64,000 nucleotides of DNA from Bacteroidia bacterium. GTDB taxonomy: Bacteria; Bacteroidota; Bacteroidia; Cytophagales; Cyclobacteriaceae. Of this stretch, positions 28,147-36,879 are shown one piece after another. Numbering within the stretch: the first letter of the stretch is position 1; each line of letters begins with the position of its first letter. The notes under the pieces are model-generated. The model was not told the DNA's origin. It searched no databases and saw only the letters and a list, made by a program, of their open reading frames with translations. A program made the position numbers and the translations under genes. The stretch covers positions 34,591-98,590 of the forward strand of contig JAUIAO010000015.1 in assembly GCA_030425425.1 (NCBI GenBank). The letters are read 5' to 3'.

Positions 28147-29412
28147 TTATTTAGAGTATTTATGTTCTTCCTCTACGGTCTCTAAATTGAACAGATCATT
28201 TAGTACATCAACAAGTGTCTCTTGTTCTCCACGCTTACATGCAGCCTTCAGCTGTAAAACAGGCAGTTTGATGACTTTTTGAATAATATTTTTGGTAGCC
28301 TGATCCAATATTTTAGAATGCTTTTCATCTATTTTTCCCAGGTAGCGCTCCAGCTCTTGTTTCCTGATATCATCAAGTGCCAATTTTAGCTTTTTGATGG
28401 TAGGAGAAATTTCCATCTCCTGAGACCAGTTACTAAACTCAGAAATACTTTCTTGTATGATTTTTTTCACATCCTGAACAGAATGCTTTCTTCTGTCGAT
28501 AGCTTCATTGGCTTTCAATTGTAACTGATCCACATTATAAAGCAATATTCCAGGGGCTCGATCTACGTCCTCAGAAATACTCCTTGGTACTGATAAATCT
28601 ATAAAAAGCTTCGGCTGTACCTTTTCACCCAACATCTCCATATTTATAATAGGAGATTCAGAACGTACCGCACTGATCACGACTTGACTGTGCTCTACAT
28701 AGTCGGCAAGTTGTGTCATAGATGCTGATTGAAAACCAAATCTCTCTGCCATTTCCACGGCCTTGCTCTCCGTTCTATTGATCAATGTAACTTCGGCTTG
28801 CACTTCTTTCAGGTTTTCAGCAACATTCTCACCAATCTCACCTAAGCCTACAATTAAAATCTTAGGGTTGGTGAAATTCATGATAAACTTCTCAGCAATA
28901 CCTACGGATGAAGAGGCAACGGAAGCGTTACCATCTTTGAATGGAGTCTCCTGAACGACCCTCTTATTAGTATAAAAAATAGTGTGTAATAAACGATGCA
29001 AGAATGGCCCTGCCATGTGCTCATCACATGTCCACTGATAGGCTTTTTTCACCTGGTTACTAATCTGAATATCTCCCAGCACCATAGAGTCTAACCCCAT
29101 AGAAACCTCAAAAAGCTGATTAATGGCTTCAAAATGACCGAACCTTTGAAAATAAGAACCAGCAGAGTTATTAATTAGCCCATGAAAGACGTCTATGAGC
29201 TTGATCAGGTTTTCGGTAACATCCTCGGACGCGAAATAATAGATTTCTGTCCTGTTACAAGTAGATAATATCAAAGCCTCTTCGACTCCAAGAATGTCTC
29301 GCATCTGAAGAAGAAACTTTTTTGTTTGTTCTTCATCAAAAGTCACTGACTCCCGGATCTCCAACGGAGTATTTTTATATGATAAACCTACAGCTCTGAA
29401 ATTCTCTTGCAT
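28147..29412 (-). CDS. hemA: Glutamyl-tRNA reductase
   Basis: A 421-residue enzyme that reduces glutamyl-tRNA(Glu) to glutamate-1-semialdehyde, the first step of the C5 haem pathway. The nucleophilic Cys is C52 in LSTCNRTEIYYF. The NADPH-binding domain has ILIVGLGEIGENVAENL, and the C-terminal dimerisation helix is complete. Length is normal. The other hem genes are not adjacent. The gene is monocistronic and divergent from the HhH protein. Confidence 0.95.
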   Translation of the reverse strand: MQENFRAVGLSYKNTPLEIRESVTFDEEQTKKFLLQMRDILGVEEALILSTCNRTEIYYFASEDVTENLIKLIDVFHGLINNSAGSYFQRFGHFEAINQLFEVSMGLDSMVLGDIQISNQVKKAYQWTCDEHMAGPFLHRLLHTIFYTNKRVVQETPFKDGNASVASSSVGIAEKFIMNFTNPKILIVGLGEIGENVAENLKEVQAEVTLINRTESKAVEMAERFGFQSASMTQLADYVEHSQVVISAVRSESPIINMEMLGEKVQPKLFIDLSVPRSISEDVDRAPGILLYNVDQLQLKANEAIDRRKHSVQDVKKIIQESISEFSNWSQEMEISPTIKKLKLALDDIRKQELERYLGKIDEKHSKILDQATKNIIQKVIKLPVLQLKAACKRGEQETLVDVLNDLFNLETVEEEHKYSK

Positions 29413-29437
29413 TGCACTAATGTTGCCATGAAATTAT

Positions 29438-29457
29438 CAAATGTATTCGCAAAAATA
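29438..29457 (-). promoter_or_regulatory. Two overlapping -7-like elements upstream of hemA
   Basis: On the minus strand TATTTTTG (29457-29450) and TACATTTG (29445-29438) both match TAnnTTTG, 26-45 bp before the hemA ATG. No perfect upstream TTG is seen at the usual spacing, so the promoter assignment is tentative. Confidence 0.35.
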
Positions 29458-29527
29458 ACTTACTTATCGCGTACTACCATATGAGATTAATCATAATTCT
29501 TATTATCATTGTTCATAAGTAGCGGTT

Positions 29528-30472
29528 ATGATAAAATGGTTTCAGATATGGTTAAAAGATAATTTTGGCTTTTCCAAAACAGAATCCAATGGTACAATCG
29601 TACTGATTTTTCTCATTTTATTTATTGCCATTATTCCTCGAATACTTATCAATCAATTCTATTTACACGAAAATAGTTTCAACATAGATAAGGATTCTCT
29701 GGATATTTGGGGCAAGGAATTGAAGGCTCAGATTCAAGAAAAGCAAAATCTAAGAGCTATCGAGGAAAAATCGGTAGTGAATGAAAAGCACACTTTGGAG
29801 AGATTTAGCTTTAATCCAAATACCGCAACCATCGCACAATTGTCCAGATTAGGTTTCAAGCCTTACGTCTGTGAAAACATTATCAATTACCGGAAGGCTG
29901 GAGGGTCATTTTCTATCAAGGCAGATTTGCAGAAGATTTATGGCATATCGAATGATCGAATTGACGAATTGTGGAGTTTCATTGAACTACCAGAAGAAAA
30001 ACCAAGCCGAGTGGAATTAGTATCTAATGAAACAGAAAAAACACAGATAACAGCGAAAAAACCAACGCCAACGATTGAAAAATTAGAATTGAATACGGTC
30101 ACAGCAGAACAATTGCAACAAATCCAGGGTATCGGCCCGGCATACTCTAAAAGAATTGTAGAATATAGAAATAAGCTTGGTGGCTTTATATCGTCAGAGC
30201 AGCTGTTCGAAGTGTGGGGAATCAAAGAAGAAATTGTGATTAAACTCATCGAGCAATCTGAAATTAGGAATTCCCCTAACAAAATTGACATTAATACTGA
30301 TTCGCTGAAACATTTATATTTCCATCCCTATATTGATTACAATACCGCTAAAGTCATTCACAATTACCGGAAACAAAGAGGACGGTTAGATTCGATAGAA
30401 CAACTGAAAGAAATAAAGATTATCAGTGACAGCCTCTATCAAAAAATATATCCTTATCTTTCTACTCAATAG
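29528..30472 (+). CDS. ComEA-like protein with three helix-hairpin-helix domains
   Basis: A 314-residue protein with one N-terminal membrane helix (residues 21-40, GTIVLIFLILFIAIIPRILI) followed by three ComEA-type HhH modules at about 95-150, 187-242 and 252-312. Each has the pattern N-x-A/T-x3-L-x2-I/L-x-G/F...I-x2-Y-R-x2-x-G-x-F, for example LNTVTAEQLQQIQGIGPAYS and IVEYRNKLGGF. The HhH modules suggest non-specific DNA binding at the periplasmic face, as in DNA uptake, but this triple form is widespread in Bacteroidota without experimental evidence. It is followed by an SF1 helicase gene 48 bp downstream on the same strand. Confidence 0.85.
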   Translation: MIKWFQIWLKDNFGFSKTESNGTIVLIFLILFIAIIPRILINQFYLHENSFNIDKDSLDIWGKELKAQIQEKQNLRAIEEKSVVNEKHTLERFSFNPNTATIAQLSRLGFKPYVCENIINYRKAGGSFSIKADLQKIYGISNDRIDELWSFIELPEEKPSRVELVSNETEKTQITAKKPTPTIEKLELNTVTAEQLQQIQGIGPAYSKRIVEYRNKLGGFISSEQLFEVWGIKEEIVIKLIEQSEIRNSPNKIDINTDSLKHLYFHPYIDYNTAKVIHNYRKQRGRLDSIEQLKEIKIISDSLYQKIYPYLSTQ

Positions 30473-30520
30473 AATTTTCTAGAAACAACTAATCTTTTCG
30501 ACCCTTCCATCTTTTGGTAC

Positions 30521-33500
30521 ATGGAAAAAGTTCTCCGGTCATATTTACGCAGACTCACCAATCTCTCGGGCAACAATCGCTCACTTTTATTGCTCAGATT
30601 AATCTCTGATCAGTTTTTGGACTTGCATGAACTCAACTTCGCTAATAACCAACGGAGTTTCACGATCATTGAGGATTTGATCAGAAGAAAAGAAAGTATT
30701 GAGCTCTGTGAGATAGTAGACCCACGAGATCAACAAACGAATAAAATCAGTCAGAAACTCAGAAAAATTGCCAGAATTGAAGAATTCATTTTTCAAGAGC
30801 GAGGAGCAAAAGACCTCTACATAGGTTGGCCATTTGTAAGAGGGCAATATAGTGATGGCACTAATGTGAGATGTCCGCTCATATTCTTTCCGGTTTCGCT
30901 TAGAAAAAAGAATGGTAGCTGGCACATAAAACAGCGAAAAGGAGTCAATATCACCTTCAACAAGACTTTTTTGCTTGGTTATTCATTTTACAACAAAGTT
31001 TCACTGGATGAAGAATTAATCGAACAGGTACTTACAGATCTGAGCCGTGACAGTATTGCCTACAGAACAGAACTCTATGAAATTCTGGAAAAAAGCAATT
31101 TGAATTTACACTTCAATCAGGACAATTTTCTGGACAATCTTCAATCATTTGAAAATTACAAGAAAGCGGATTTTGAAGCCTATGAGAAACCGGGCGAACT
31201 AAAGCTTTTCCCGGAAGCTGTATTGGGGATTTTTCCACAAGCAGGGTCTTATCTGGTTCCTGATTACGTAAAACTACTGGACGAAACCGAAGACGCTGAT
31301 CTGGAATCATTCTTTATGGCTCGCCATAAGGAAGACCCTGAAGAGGAATCGGGTGTTAAAGTTTCAGATCAAGCCAAAGAGGAAAGCACGTTCACGCCTT
31401 TTCAAATGGACGCATCGCAGGAAATGGCGCTCAAACTGGTAAAAAATGGGAATTCTATGGTGATTCAGGGCCCTCCAGGTACTGGTAAATCACAGCTCAT
31501 TTGCAATCTGATCAGTGATTACATTGCTCGCGGAAAGAATGTCTTGTTGGTTTGTCAAAAAAAGGCAGCATTAGATGTGGTTTGGGAAAGGTTAAAACAA
31601 CAGCAATTGCATGATTTTGTTGGGCTGGTACATGACTTCAAGAATGACAGAAAGGATATTTTCGAGCAGATTTCCTCCCAAATCGAAAGCCTGGATGAAT
31701 ACAGGGTAAAAAACAACAGCCTGGATGCCATATATCTTGAGCGCAGTTTCCTTCAAACCAGTCGTAAAATTGATCAAATCACGGAGGAGCTTGACGAATT
31801 CAAATCTGCTCTTTTTGATGAAAATGAATGTGGTAAATCTGTAAAGGAACTCTATTTGAGTTCGAGTCCTGAGCAGCCTTCCATTCCACTCAATCAGCAA
31901 TACCGGTCATTTCATTACAGGGACGTTGACACATTCATCAGTAAATTTTCCAGGTATCTGGATTATTACCATGAATTTGAGAAAAAACCGCATTTCTGGC
32001 TACTTGGACCATCATTTTCAAAATATACCAGTCAGGATTATATAAAGCTGAAGGATATCATCACAGACATTCCTGAGTTTGATACGAAATTGAAAAATGA
32101 ATCTATCAAATTCTGCACACAGTCTTTGGATGTCGAGACAGGGTTGACTCTAAACACACATATAGATGAAATAGCTCAACTCAAAACAAATATTGATAAT
32201 GAGCAAGTCTATGAAGGGTATGTCCATATGCTGCAACATGAACCTGATGAAGATCTGACCTGGCTTACCAATCTGGAGCGGAGTGCTCTAAATTGTTTCA
32301 AAAATGATGGCATAGAGTATACTTTGAATTCTGCTGAATTGGGGAGATTTCAGGAAGCTCTGGAACATGCTATCAAAGCCAGGAAAAACCCTTTTAGCTG
32401 GATCAGCTGGCAATTATTCTCTAAAGACAAGCTCTTTGTAACTCGCGTATTGGTAGCCAACGAGTTAAAAAGTGATAAACAAGGTTTTGAAAGTCTATTG
32501 AAGAAGATAGATAACCGTTTGAATTATGAACATATAGTTTCAATAATTGCTCAAAAAAAGTGGCTTAAAAACCTTCCAAAATCCTCACGCAAGATTGAAA
32601 TTCAAAACTGGTTTTTTTATCAAAAACTCGCATTGAAGTCTTTCTATCTGAATCAGAAAATCCGGACGTTAAACCAATACGTGCCCGCCAGTTCTAAAGG
32701 TCGGAAAACCTACTTTTCTAAATTAGAAGCATTGATAGACTTTTTGGAAAAGATACCACTACAGGAAAAAGTATGGGAACAGTACATTTCGCAAAAGCAA
32801 ATCCGAAGTATTCTCCTTGGTAAAGAAAATATCGATAATGTCATCAACCAACTCACACGTGATTTTGATTCGCTAGTGGAGTATCACAAGCTCAAAGAAG
32901 CATTTAACAGTAACGAACTGAAAGTAATTGAAGAGTTATTAGAGCATGAACATGAGGATAAAGATGCTGCAATTGAATTATTTTACAACAGTCTCGCACT
33001 AGCCTGGATCGATCATATAGAAACCAAATACCCTATTCTGAGAGCAGTTTCAAGCTTCAAGATTGATCACCTTACCAAGGATTTACAAGAAGCAATTAAT
33101 GATAAAATCAATTTAAGTCAGGAAATTTTACTCTTAAAGTGTAGGGAAAGGACTTACTCTGATATTGAGTACAATCGTCTCAATAATATGGTCACTTATA
33201 AAGATTTATTGCATCAAGTGACTAAAAAACGTCAAATATGGCCAATCAGGCGTGTTTTGTCCCAGTTCGATGAAGAGGTATTTTCACTACTTCCCTGCTG
33301 GCTCGCATCTCCAGAGTCTGCTTCTGCTATATTTCCTATGGAGGAAATGTTTGATCTGGTCATTTTCGATGAGGCTTCACAATGTTTTGCCGAACGAGGC
33401 ATACCAGCAATGTACAGAGGCAAGCAAGTGGTGATAGTTGGGGACGACAAACAGCTGCAACCAAACGATCTTTATAGAGTTCGATGGGAAGAAGAATCTT

Positions 33501-34516
33501 CAGACATCCCAGAAATGGAAATTGATTCTCTGCTCGATTTATCTAAGCACTATCTGAGAGAAGTAAGCCTAAGAGGTCATTATCGTAGTAAATCCCTTGA
33601 ACTGATTGAATTTTCTAACAGCCATTTTTATAACAACAAGCTGAAACTACTTCCCGATTTCGAAACCATGCAAAACCCTGAACCTTCGATTCGCTATGTT
33701 CAAGTGAATGGAACCTGGGAAAATAATTCGAATCAAGATGAAGCAGAAAAGATAATCGACCTTATTGAATCAATCAATCAGACCAATCCGGAAAAAACGA
33801 TAGGTGTGGTAACTTTCAATGTCCATCAGCAAAACTTGATTCTGGACTTGCTGGAGGACATGCAGGATGCTAAAAACAAACAATTCTCGGGATCAATATT
33901 CATTAAAAACATCGAGAATGTGCAAGGTGATGAAAGAGATATCATCATTTTTTCTACTGCCTATGCACCCGATGCACAAGGAAAACTACAATTGCGTTTC
34001 GGAGCATTGAACCAGTCTGGTGGCGAAAACCGATTAAATGTAGCAATAACACGAGCCAAAGAAAAGGTGCTTATAGTCACCAGTTTATTGCCTCATCAGC
34101 TGAACGTGGAACACACCGCAAACCAGGGCCCTAAACTATTAAAGGCATATTTGGAATATGCACTGCGGGTAAGCAACAAGGATTGGCAACCTGACACATT
34201 GGAGGATGAGACCAGAAATCAAACCTGGTATTTGAGATCCAGGCTGAGTGGTGAACTTGGTGGTGCAGAAGTGAAAAAATCCTTACCATTCTCAGACCTC
34301 ACCGTGATGATTGAGGAAAAACCAAACGGACTAATCCTCACTGATGACGATTTGTATTATGAAACTTTATCAGCAAAAGAGGCGCACTGTTACAGACAGA
34401 CTCATTTTATTGACAAAAACTGGAAGTTTAATCAGTTTCATAGCAGAGAATACTGGATGAGTGGATCGAATACTCAGGAAAAACTTAAAAAGTTTGTCAA
34501 TAGATTCCTTCCTTAA
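30521..34516 (+). CDS. Large superfamily 1 helicase (AAA_11/AAA_12, UPF1-like)
   Basis: A 1331-residue ATPase. The Walker A is at about residue 316 (VIQGPPGTGKSQLICNLI). The Walker B/motif II is at about 947 (LVIFDEASQCFAERGIPAMY), followed by motif III VVIVGDDKQLQP. Motifs V-VI are at about 1131-1175 (NVQGDERDIIIFSTAY, then ENRLNVAITRAKEKVLIV). The roughly 600 residues between motifs I and II are a long helical insert, much larger than in RecD or UPF1. Residues 1-290 are an unrecognised N-terminal region (SYLRRLTNLSGNNRSLLLLR resembles DUF4011-type helicases). The protein probably unwinds DNA or RNA in repair. No defence gene is adjacent. It overlaps the convergent lipoprotein gene by 4 bp. 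Confidence 0.85.
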   Translation: MEKVLRSYLRRLTNLSGNNRSLLLLRLISDQFLDLHELNFANNQRSFTIIEDLIRRKESIELCEIVDPRDQQTNKISQKLRKIARIEEFIFQERGAKDLYIGWPFVRGQYSDGTNVRCPLIFFPVSLRKKNGSWHIKQRKGVNITFNKTFLLGYSFYNKVSLDEELIEQVLTDLSRDSIAYRTELYEILEKSNLNLHFNQDNFLDNLQSFENYKKADFEAYEKPGELKLFPEAVLGIFPQAGSYLVPDYVKLLDETEDADLESFFMARHKEDPEEESGVKVSDQAKEESTFTPFQMDASQEMALKLVKNGNSMVIQGPPGTGKSQLICNLISDYIARGKNVLLVCQKKAALDVVWERLKQQQLHDFVGLVHDFKNDRKDIFEQISSQIESLDEYRVKNNSLDAIYLERSFLQTSRKIDQITEELDEFKSALFDENECGKSVKELYLSSSPEQPSIPLNQQYRSFHYRDVDTFISKFSRYLDYYHEFEKKPHFWLLGPSFSKYTSQDYIKLKDIITDIPEFDTKLKNESIKFCTQSLDVETGLTLNTHIDEIAQLKTNIDNEQVYEGYVHMLQHEPDEDLTWLTNLERSALNCFKNDGIEYTLNSAELGRFQEALEHAIKARKNPFSWISWQLFSKDKLFVTRVLVANELKSDKQGFESLLKKIDNRLNYEHIVSIIAQKKWLKNLPKSSRKIEIQNWFFYQKLALKSFYLNQKIRTLNQYVPASSKGRKTYFSKLEALIDFLEKIPLQEKVWEQYISQKQIRSILLGKENIDNVINQLTRDFDSLVEYHKLKEAFNSNELKVIEELLEHEHEDKDAAIELFYNSLALAWIDHIETKYPILRAVSSFKIDHLTKDLQEAINDKINLSQEILLLKCRERTYSDIEYNRLNNMVTYKDLLHQVTKKRQIWPIRRVLSQFDEEVFSLLPCWLASPESASAIFPMEEMFDLVIFDEASQCFAERGIPAMYRGKQVVIVGDDKQLQPNDLYRVRWEEESSDIPEMEIDSLLDLSKHYLREVSLRGHYRSKSLELIEFSNSHFYNNKLKLLPDFETMQNPEPSIRYVQVNGTWENNSNQDEAEKIIDLIESINQTNPEKTIGVVTFNVHQQNLILDLLEDMQDAKNKQFSGSIFIKNIENVQGDERDIIIFSTAYAPDAQGKLQLRFGALNQSGGENRLNVAITRAKEKVLIVTSLLPHQLNVEHTANQGPKLLKAYLEYALRVSNKDWQPDTLEDETRNQTWYLRSRLSGELGGAEVKKSLPFSDLTVMIEEKPNGLILTDDDLYYETLSAKEAHCYRQTHFIDKNWKFNQFHSREYWMSGSNTQEKLKKFVNRFLP

Positions 34517-34926
34517 GGCTTCAGCTTCAGATATGTCTTGATCATTCCATCCACGAAATTGTCTGCTAATCTTAGGGTATCAACTTTTATAATAATAACC
34601 TCAGGCTCGCTGGAAAAAGAAGGTATTCTTAATACCGTCATTGGTTCTTCAGAGAAAATAGTACTTTCCAATTCTGTGGAATAATGAAAACTTCCAGCCA
34701 AAGTATCATTTTGATAAATACGCAAGCTATCATTTGAAAACACCAAGCTTTCAGTTTTGCCGGAAGTTTCAGGTGTGATCACAACTCCATCAATACCACC
34801 CGTAGTTTCTAACCATTGCCATTTACCAATTAGGGTTGCTTCATCTGTAGGTGCTGGCTCATCACAGGAGCTAAATAACAAGTATAAAGGAATTGACACT
34901 AAGTAGCCAATCGCGTGAAGCTTCAT
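34513..34926 (-). CDS. Small predicted lipoprotein (lipocalin-like)
   Basis: A 137-residue lipoprotein with leader MKLHAIGYLVSIPLYLLFSSC, Cys21 being the lipidation site. The mature part has LIGKWQWLETTGGIDG near the start and repeated short strands (ESLVFSNDSLRIYQND, TVLRIPSFSSEPEVIII), the pattern of small lipocalin-like Bacteroidota lipoproteins. No function can be named. It lies 13 bp downstream of gldH on the same strand and is probably in its operon. Confidence 0.65.
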   Translation of the reverse strand: MKLHAIGYLVSIPLYLLFSSCDEPAPTDEATLIGKWQWLETTGGIDGVVITPETSGKTESLVFSNDSLRIYQNDTLAGSFHYSTELESTIFSEEPMTVLRIPSFSSEPEVIIIKVDTLRLADNFVDGMIKTYLKLKP

Positions 34927-34939
34927 ACTCAGTCGCTCA

Positions 34940-35413
34940 TTATTTTTCTACCGAATATTGTTCAACCCTTAGGCCAATGGACTTGATCAGCGGAAGTGTA
35001 TCTCGCCTCATGTAATGCTCTAGATTCATAATATATTTACCGCTCTCAGGAAATTCGAAATCCTGAAGAATCAATTGTCTATGGTCGAACAAGTCACCTA
35101 ACCCCTCACCAAACGGCTCTCCGGTTTTAGGATCAAAAAGATTAATATTTACTAACTCTTTTTTTACGAGACCATCATCCGGCCCAATTAATTCATATTG
35201 ATAATACAAATTGTGAAATGGATAGTGCTGAGCATTGGTAACATTCACCAACACATTATACGACTGGTCAACATCAGCAATTTCAAACTCGAAACTCTCC
35301 ACATCACCTGTCACCCATTGTTGATTCGGCAGATCCAGATTTGTCTCATAAACTCGACTAATGTCACATGATGAAATAGCCATTAAGACCACTATCCAAA
35401 ACCAATTTCTCAT
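34940..35413 (-). CDS. gldH: Gliding motility lipoprotein GldH
   Basis: A 157-residue lipoprotein (MRNWFWIVVLMAISSCD, Cys16). The sequence YETNLDLPNQQWVTGDVESFEFEI, followed by NVLVNVTNAQHYPFHNLYYQYEL and the ending YIMNLEHYMRRDTLPLIKSIGLRVE, is that of GldH. GldH is needed for gliding in Flavobacterium johnsoniae. It overlaps ricT by 4 bp (ATGA); the ricT-gldH order is conserved in the phylum and supports the call. Confidence 0.88.
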   Translation of the reverse strand: MRNWFWIVVLMAISSCDISRVYETNLDLPNQQWVTGDVESFEFEIADVDQSYNVLVNVTNAQHYPFHNLYYQYELIGPDDGLVKKELVNINLFDPKTGEPFGEGLGDLFDHRQLILQDFEFPESGKYIMNLEHYMRRDTLPLIKSIGLRVEQYSVEK

Positions 35414-36579
35414 GATTTGTTATTAGGATTATTCGGTTTTTTGTTACGATTTCTGTTGTTTGGTTTTCGCCTTTTATTGCGTCTCTTGTTTTTCTTCTTA
35501 TCCTTTGAGAAACGCTTATCCATAGCTACCAAATCACTATTGATTCCTTGCGAACTATCGAACTCCTCCACCACATCTTCAGTAAGCGAAGCAGGTTTTT
35601 TACCATTTTTATTCAGCTCCAGAATCTCCACAACCCTGCTTATTGGCACTGGGTGCCAGTTGTTTTCCTTATCAAAGCAAAACCACATAATCTTTCTAAA
35701 GATGTCTGTCTTCTGTAGCCTTGCATGCCCCTTTTCTGTGGCGAGTGGTTTTTCTATTTCTGGAATATCTTTTAATGCTTCCATATAGGTATCCAGCTCA
35801 TAATTAAGGCAACATTTCAGCCGCCCACACTGACCGGATAACTTACTGGGGTTTAAAGAAAGGTTTTGATAACGAGCGGCTGAAGTGCTGACACTTTTAA
35901 AATCACCCAGCCAGGTAGAACAACACAGCTCACGACCACATGAGCCAATTCCTCCCAGTCTTCCAGCTTCTTGTCGGAGACTGATCTGTCGCATTTCTAC
36001 CCTGATTTTAAACTCTGTCGCCAGAACTTTTATCAATTCTCTAAAATCGACGCGATCTTCCGCAGAGTAATAAAAAGTGGCCTTCGTATTATCAGCCTGA
36101 AACTCCACATCGGTCAGTTTCATTTTAAGCTTCAAGTCCTGAATGATTTGCCTGGTTCTATAGAGAGCCGGCATTTCACGCTTTTTTACATCACGATATT
36201 TGTCGATATCCCGCTGCGAGGCGATTCTGTAAATGACCTTTATGTCATCATTGTTAGACACCTTTTTCTTTTTCATCTGGAGCCTTACCAGCTCACCCTG
36301 AAGCGAAACATGTCCAATATGATGTCCATTTGGCACATCCACAACTACGGCATCACCTGTGTGAAGGACTAAATCATTGCTATTTCTAAAAAACTCCTTT
36401 CGACCGTTTTTGAAGCGAATTTCTACTATATCAAAGTCACTGGCGAGTGGGGCATCCATATCAGACAACCAGTCAAATACATTCATTTTGTTGCATCCGC
36501 CAGTCGCACACCCTCCATTATTATTACAGCCCAGTGCTACACCATCTTCTCCTACCGTACTACACGATGCACATCCCAT
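35410..36579 (-). CDS. ricT: PSP1-domain protein RicT
   Basis: A 389-residue protein with a PSP1 domain. Characteristic Cys clusters are at the N-terminus (MGCASCSTVGEDG, then CATGGCNKMNVFDWL) and in the core (GSCGRELCCSTWLGDFKSVS, GRLKCCLNYELDTYMEAL). In Bacillus, RicT with RicA and RicF forms an Fe-S complex that affects RNase Y activity. The C-terminus is a highly basic tail of Lys/Arg/Asn repeats (about 360-389) that is probably disordered and nucleic-acid binding. It is translationally coupled to gldH. Confidence 0.92.
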   Translation of the reverse strand: MGCASCSTVGEDGVALGCNNNGGCATGGCNKMNVFDWLSDMDAPLASDFDIVEIRFKNGRKEFFRNSNDLVLHTGDAVVVDVPNGHHIGHVSLQGELVRLQMKKKKVSNNDDIKVIYRIASQRDIDKYRDVKKREMPALYRTRQIIQDLKLKMKLTDVEFQADNTKATFYYSAEDRVDFRELIKVLATEFKIRVEMRQISLRQEAGRLGGIGSCGRELCCSTWLGDFKSVSTSAARYQNLSLNPSKLSGQCGRLKCCLNYELDTYMEALKDIPEIEKPLATEKGHARLQKTDIFRKIMWFCFDKENNWHPVPISRVVEILELNKNGKKPASLTEDVVEEFDSSQGINSDLVAMDKRFSKDKKKNKRRNKRRKPNNRNRNKKPNNPNNKS

Positions 36580-36751
36580 GCTCTATTTTTGGTTTATGTT
36601 TAATGATCAAATATAATGAAGTATCTACTAGAGTTAAATCTATTGATCATTGCATTTTAAATATATTCTGATTTTCAACGTGTTATAAGTCCCAATCGGT
36701 CGGATATCAGTGGTCAGACCAAATTCAGTGATTGACACATCTAATTCCATA

Positions 36752-36781
36752 TTGAAAATTTGAAATTCCTGAGTACTTTTG
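36752..36781 (+). promoter_or_regulatory. Promoter of tRNA-Leu
   Basis: TTG at 36752-36754, a 19-base spacer and TACTTTTG at 36774-36781 match the Bacteroidota sigma-A pattern TTG-N19-TAnnTTTG exactly. It ends 10 bp before the tRNA. Confidence 0.75.
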
Positions 36782-36791
36782 GCTTCCCCTT

Positions 36792-36875
36792 GCCGAAGTG
36801 GCGGAATTGGTAGACGCGCACGTTTCAGGGGCGTGTGAGCTTTTGCTCGTGCGGGTTCGACTCCCGCTTTCGGCA
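36792..36875 (+). tRNA. tRNA-Leu (anticodon CAG)
   Basis: An 84-nt class II tRNA. Acceptor GCCGAAG pairs with TTTCGGC, the anticodon arm is CACGT-TTCAGGG-GCGTG with anticodon CAG, a long variable arm (TGAGCTTTTGCTCGT) follows, and the T arm is GCGGG-TTCGACT-CCCGC. The discriminator is A and CCA is not encoded. It faces the convergent purD gene with 4 bp between. Confidence 0.95.
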
Positions 36876-36879
36876 CTTT

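Noticed and set aside
30521..34516. Anti-phage defence island centred on the large helicase
   Set aside because: No nuclease, sensor, methyltransferase or other defence gene is adjacent; the neighbours are hemA, an HhH protein and gldH/ricT.
36640..36876. Minus-strand open frame of 78 codons across the tRNA-Leu
   Set aside because: It runs antisense through the tRNA gene and its promoter, with no family resemblance.
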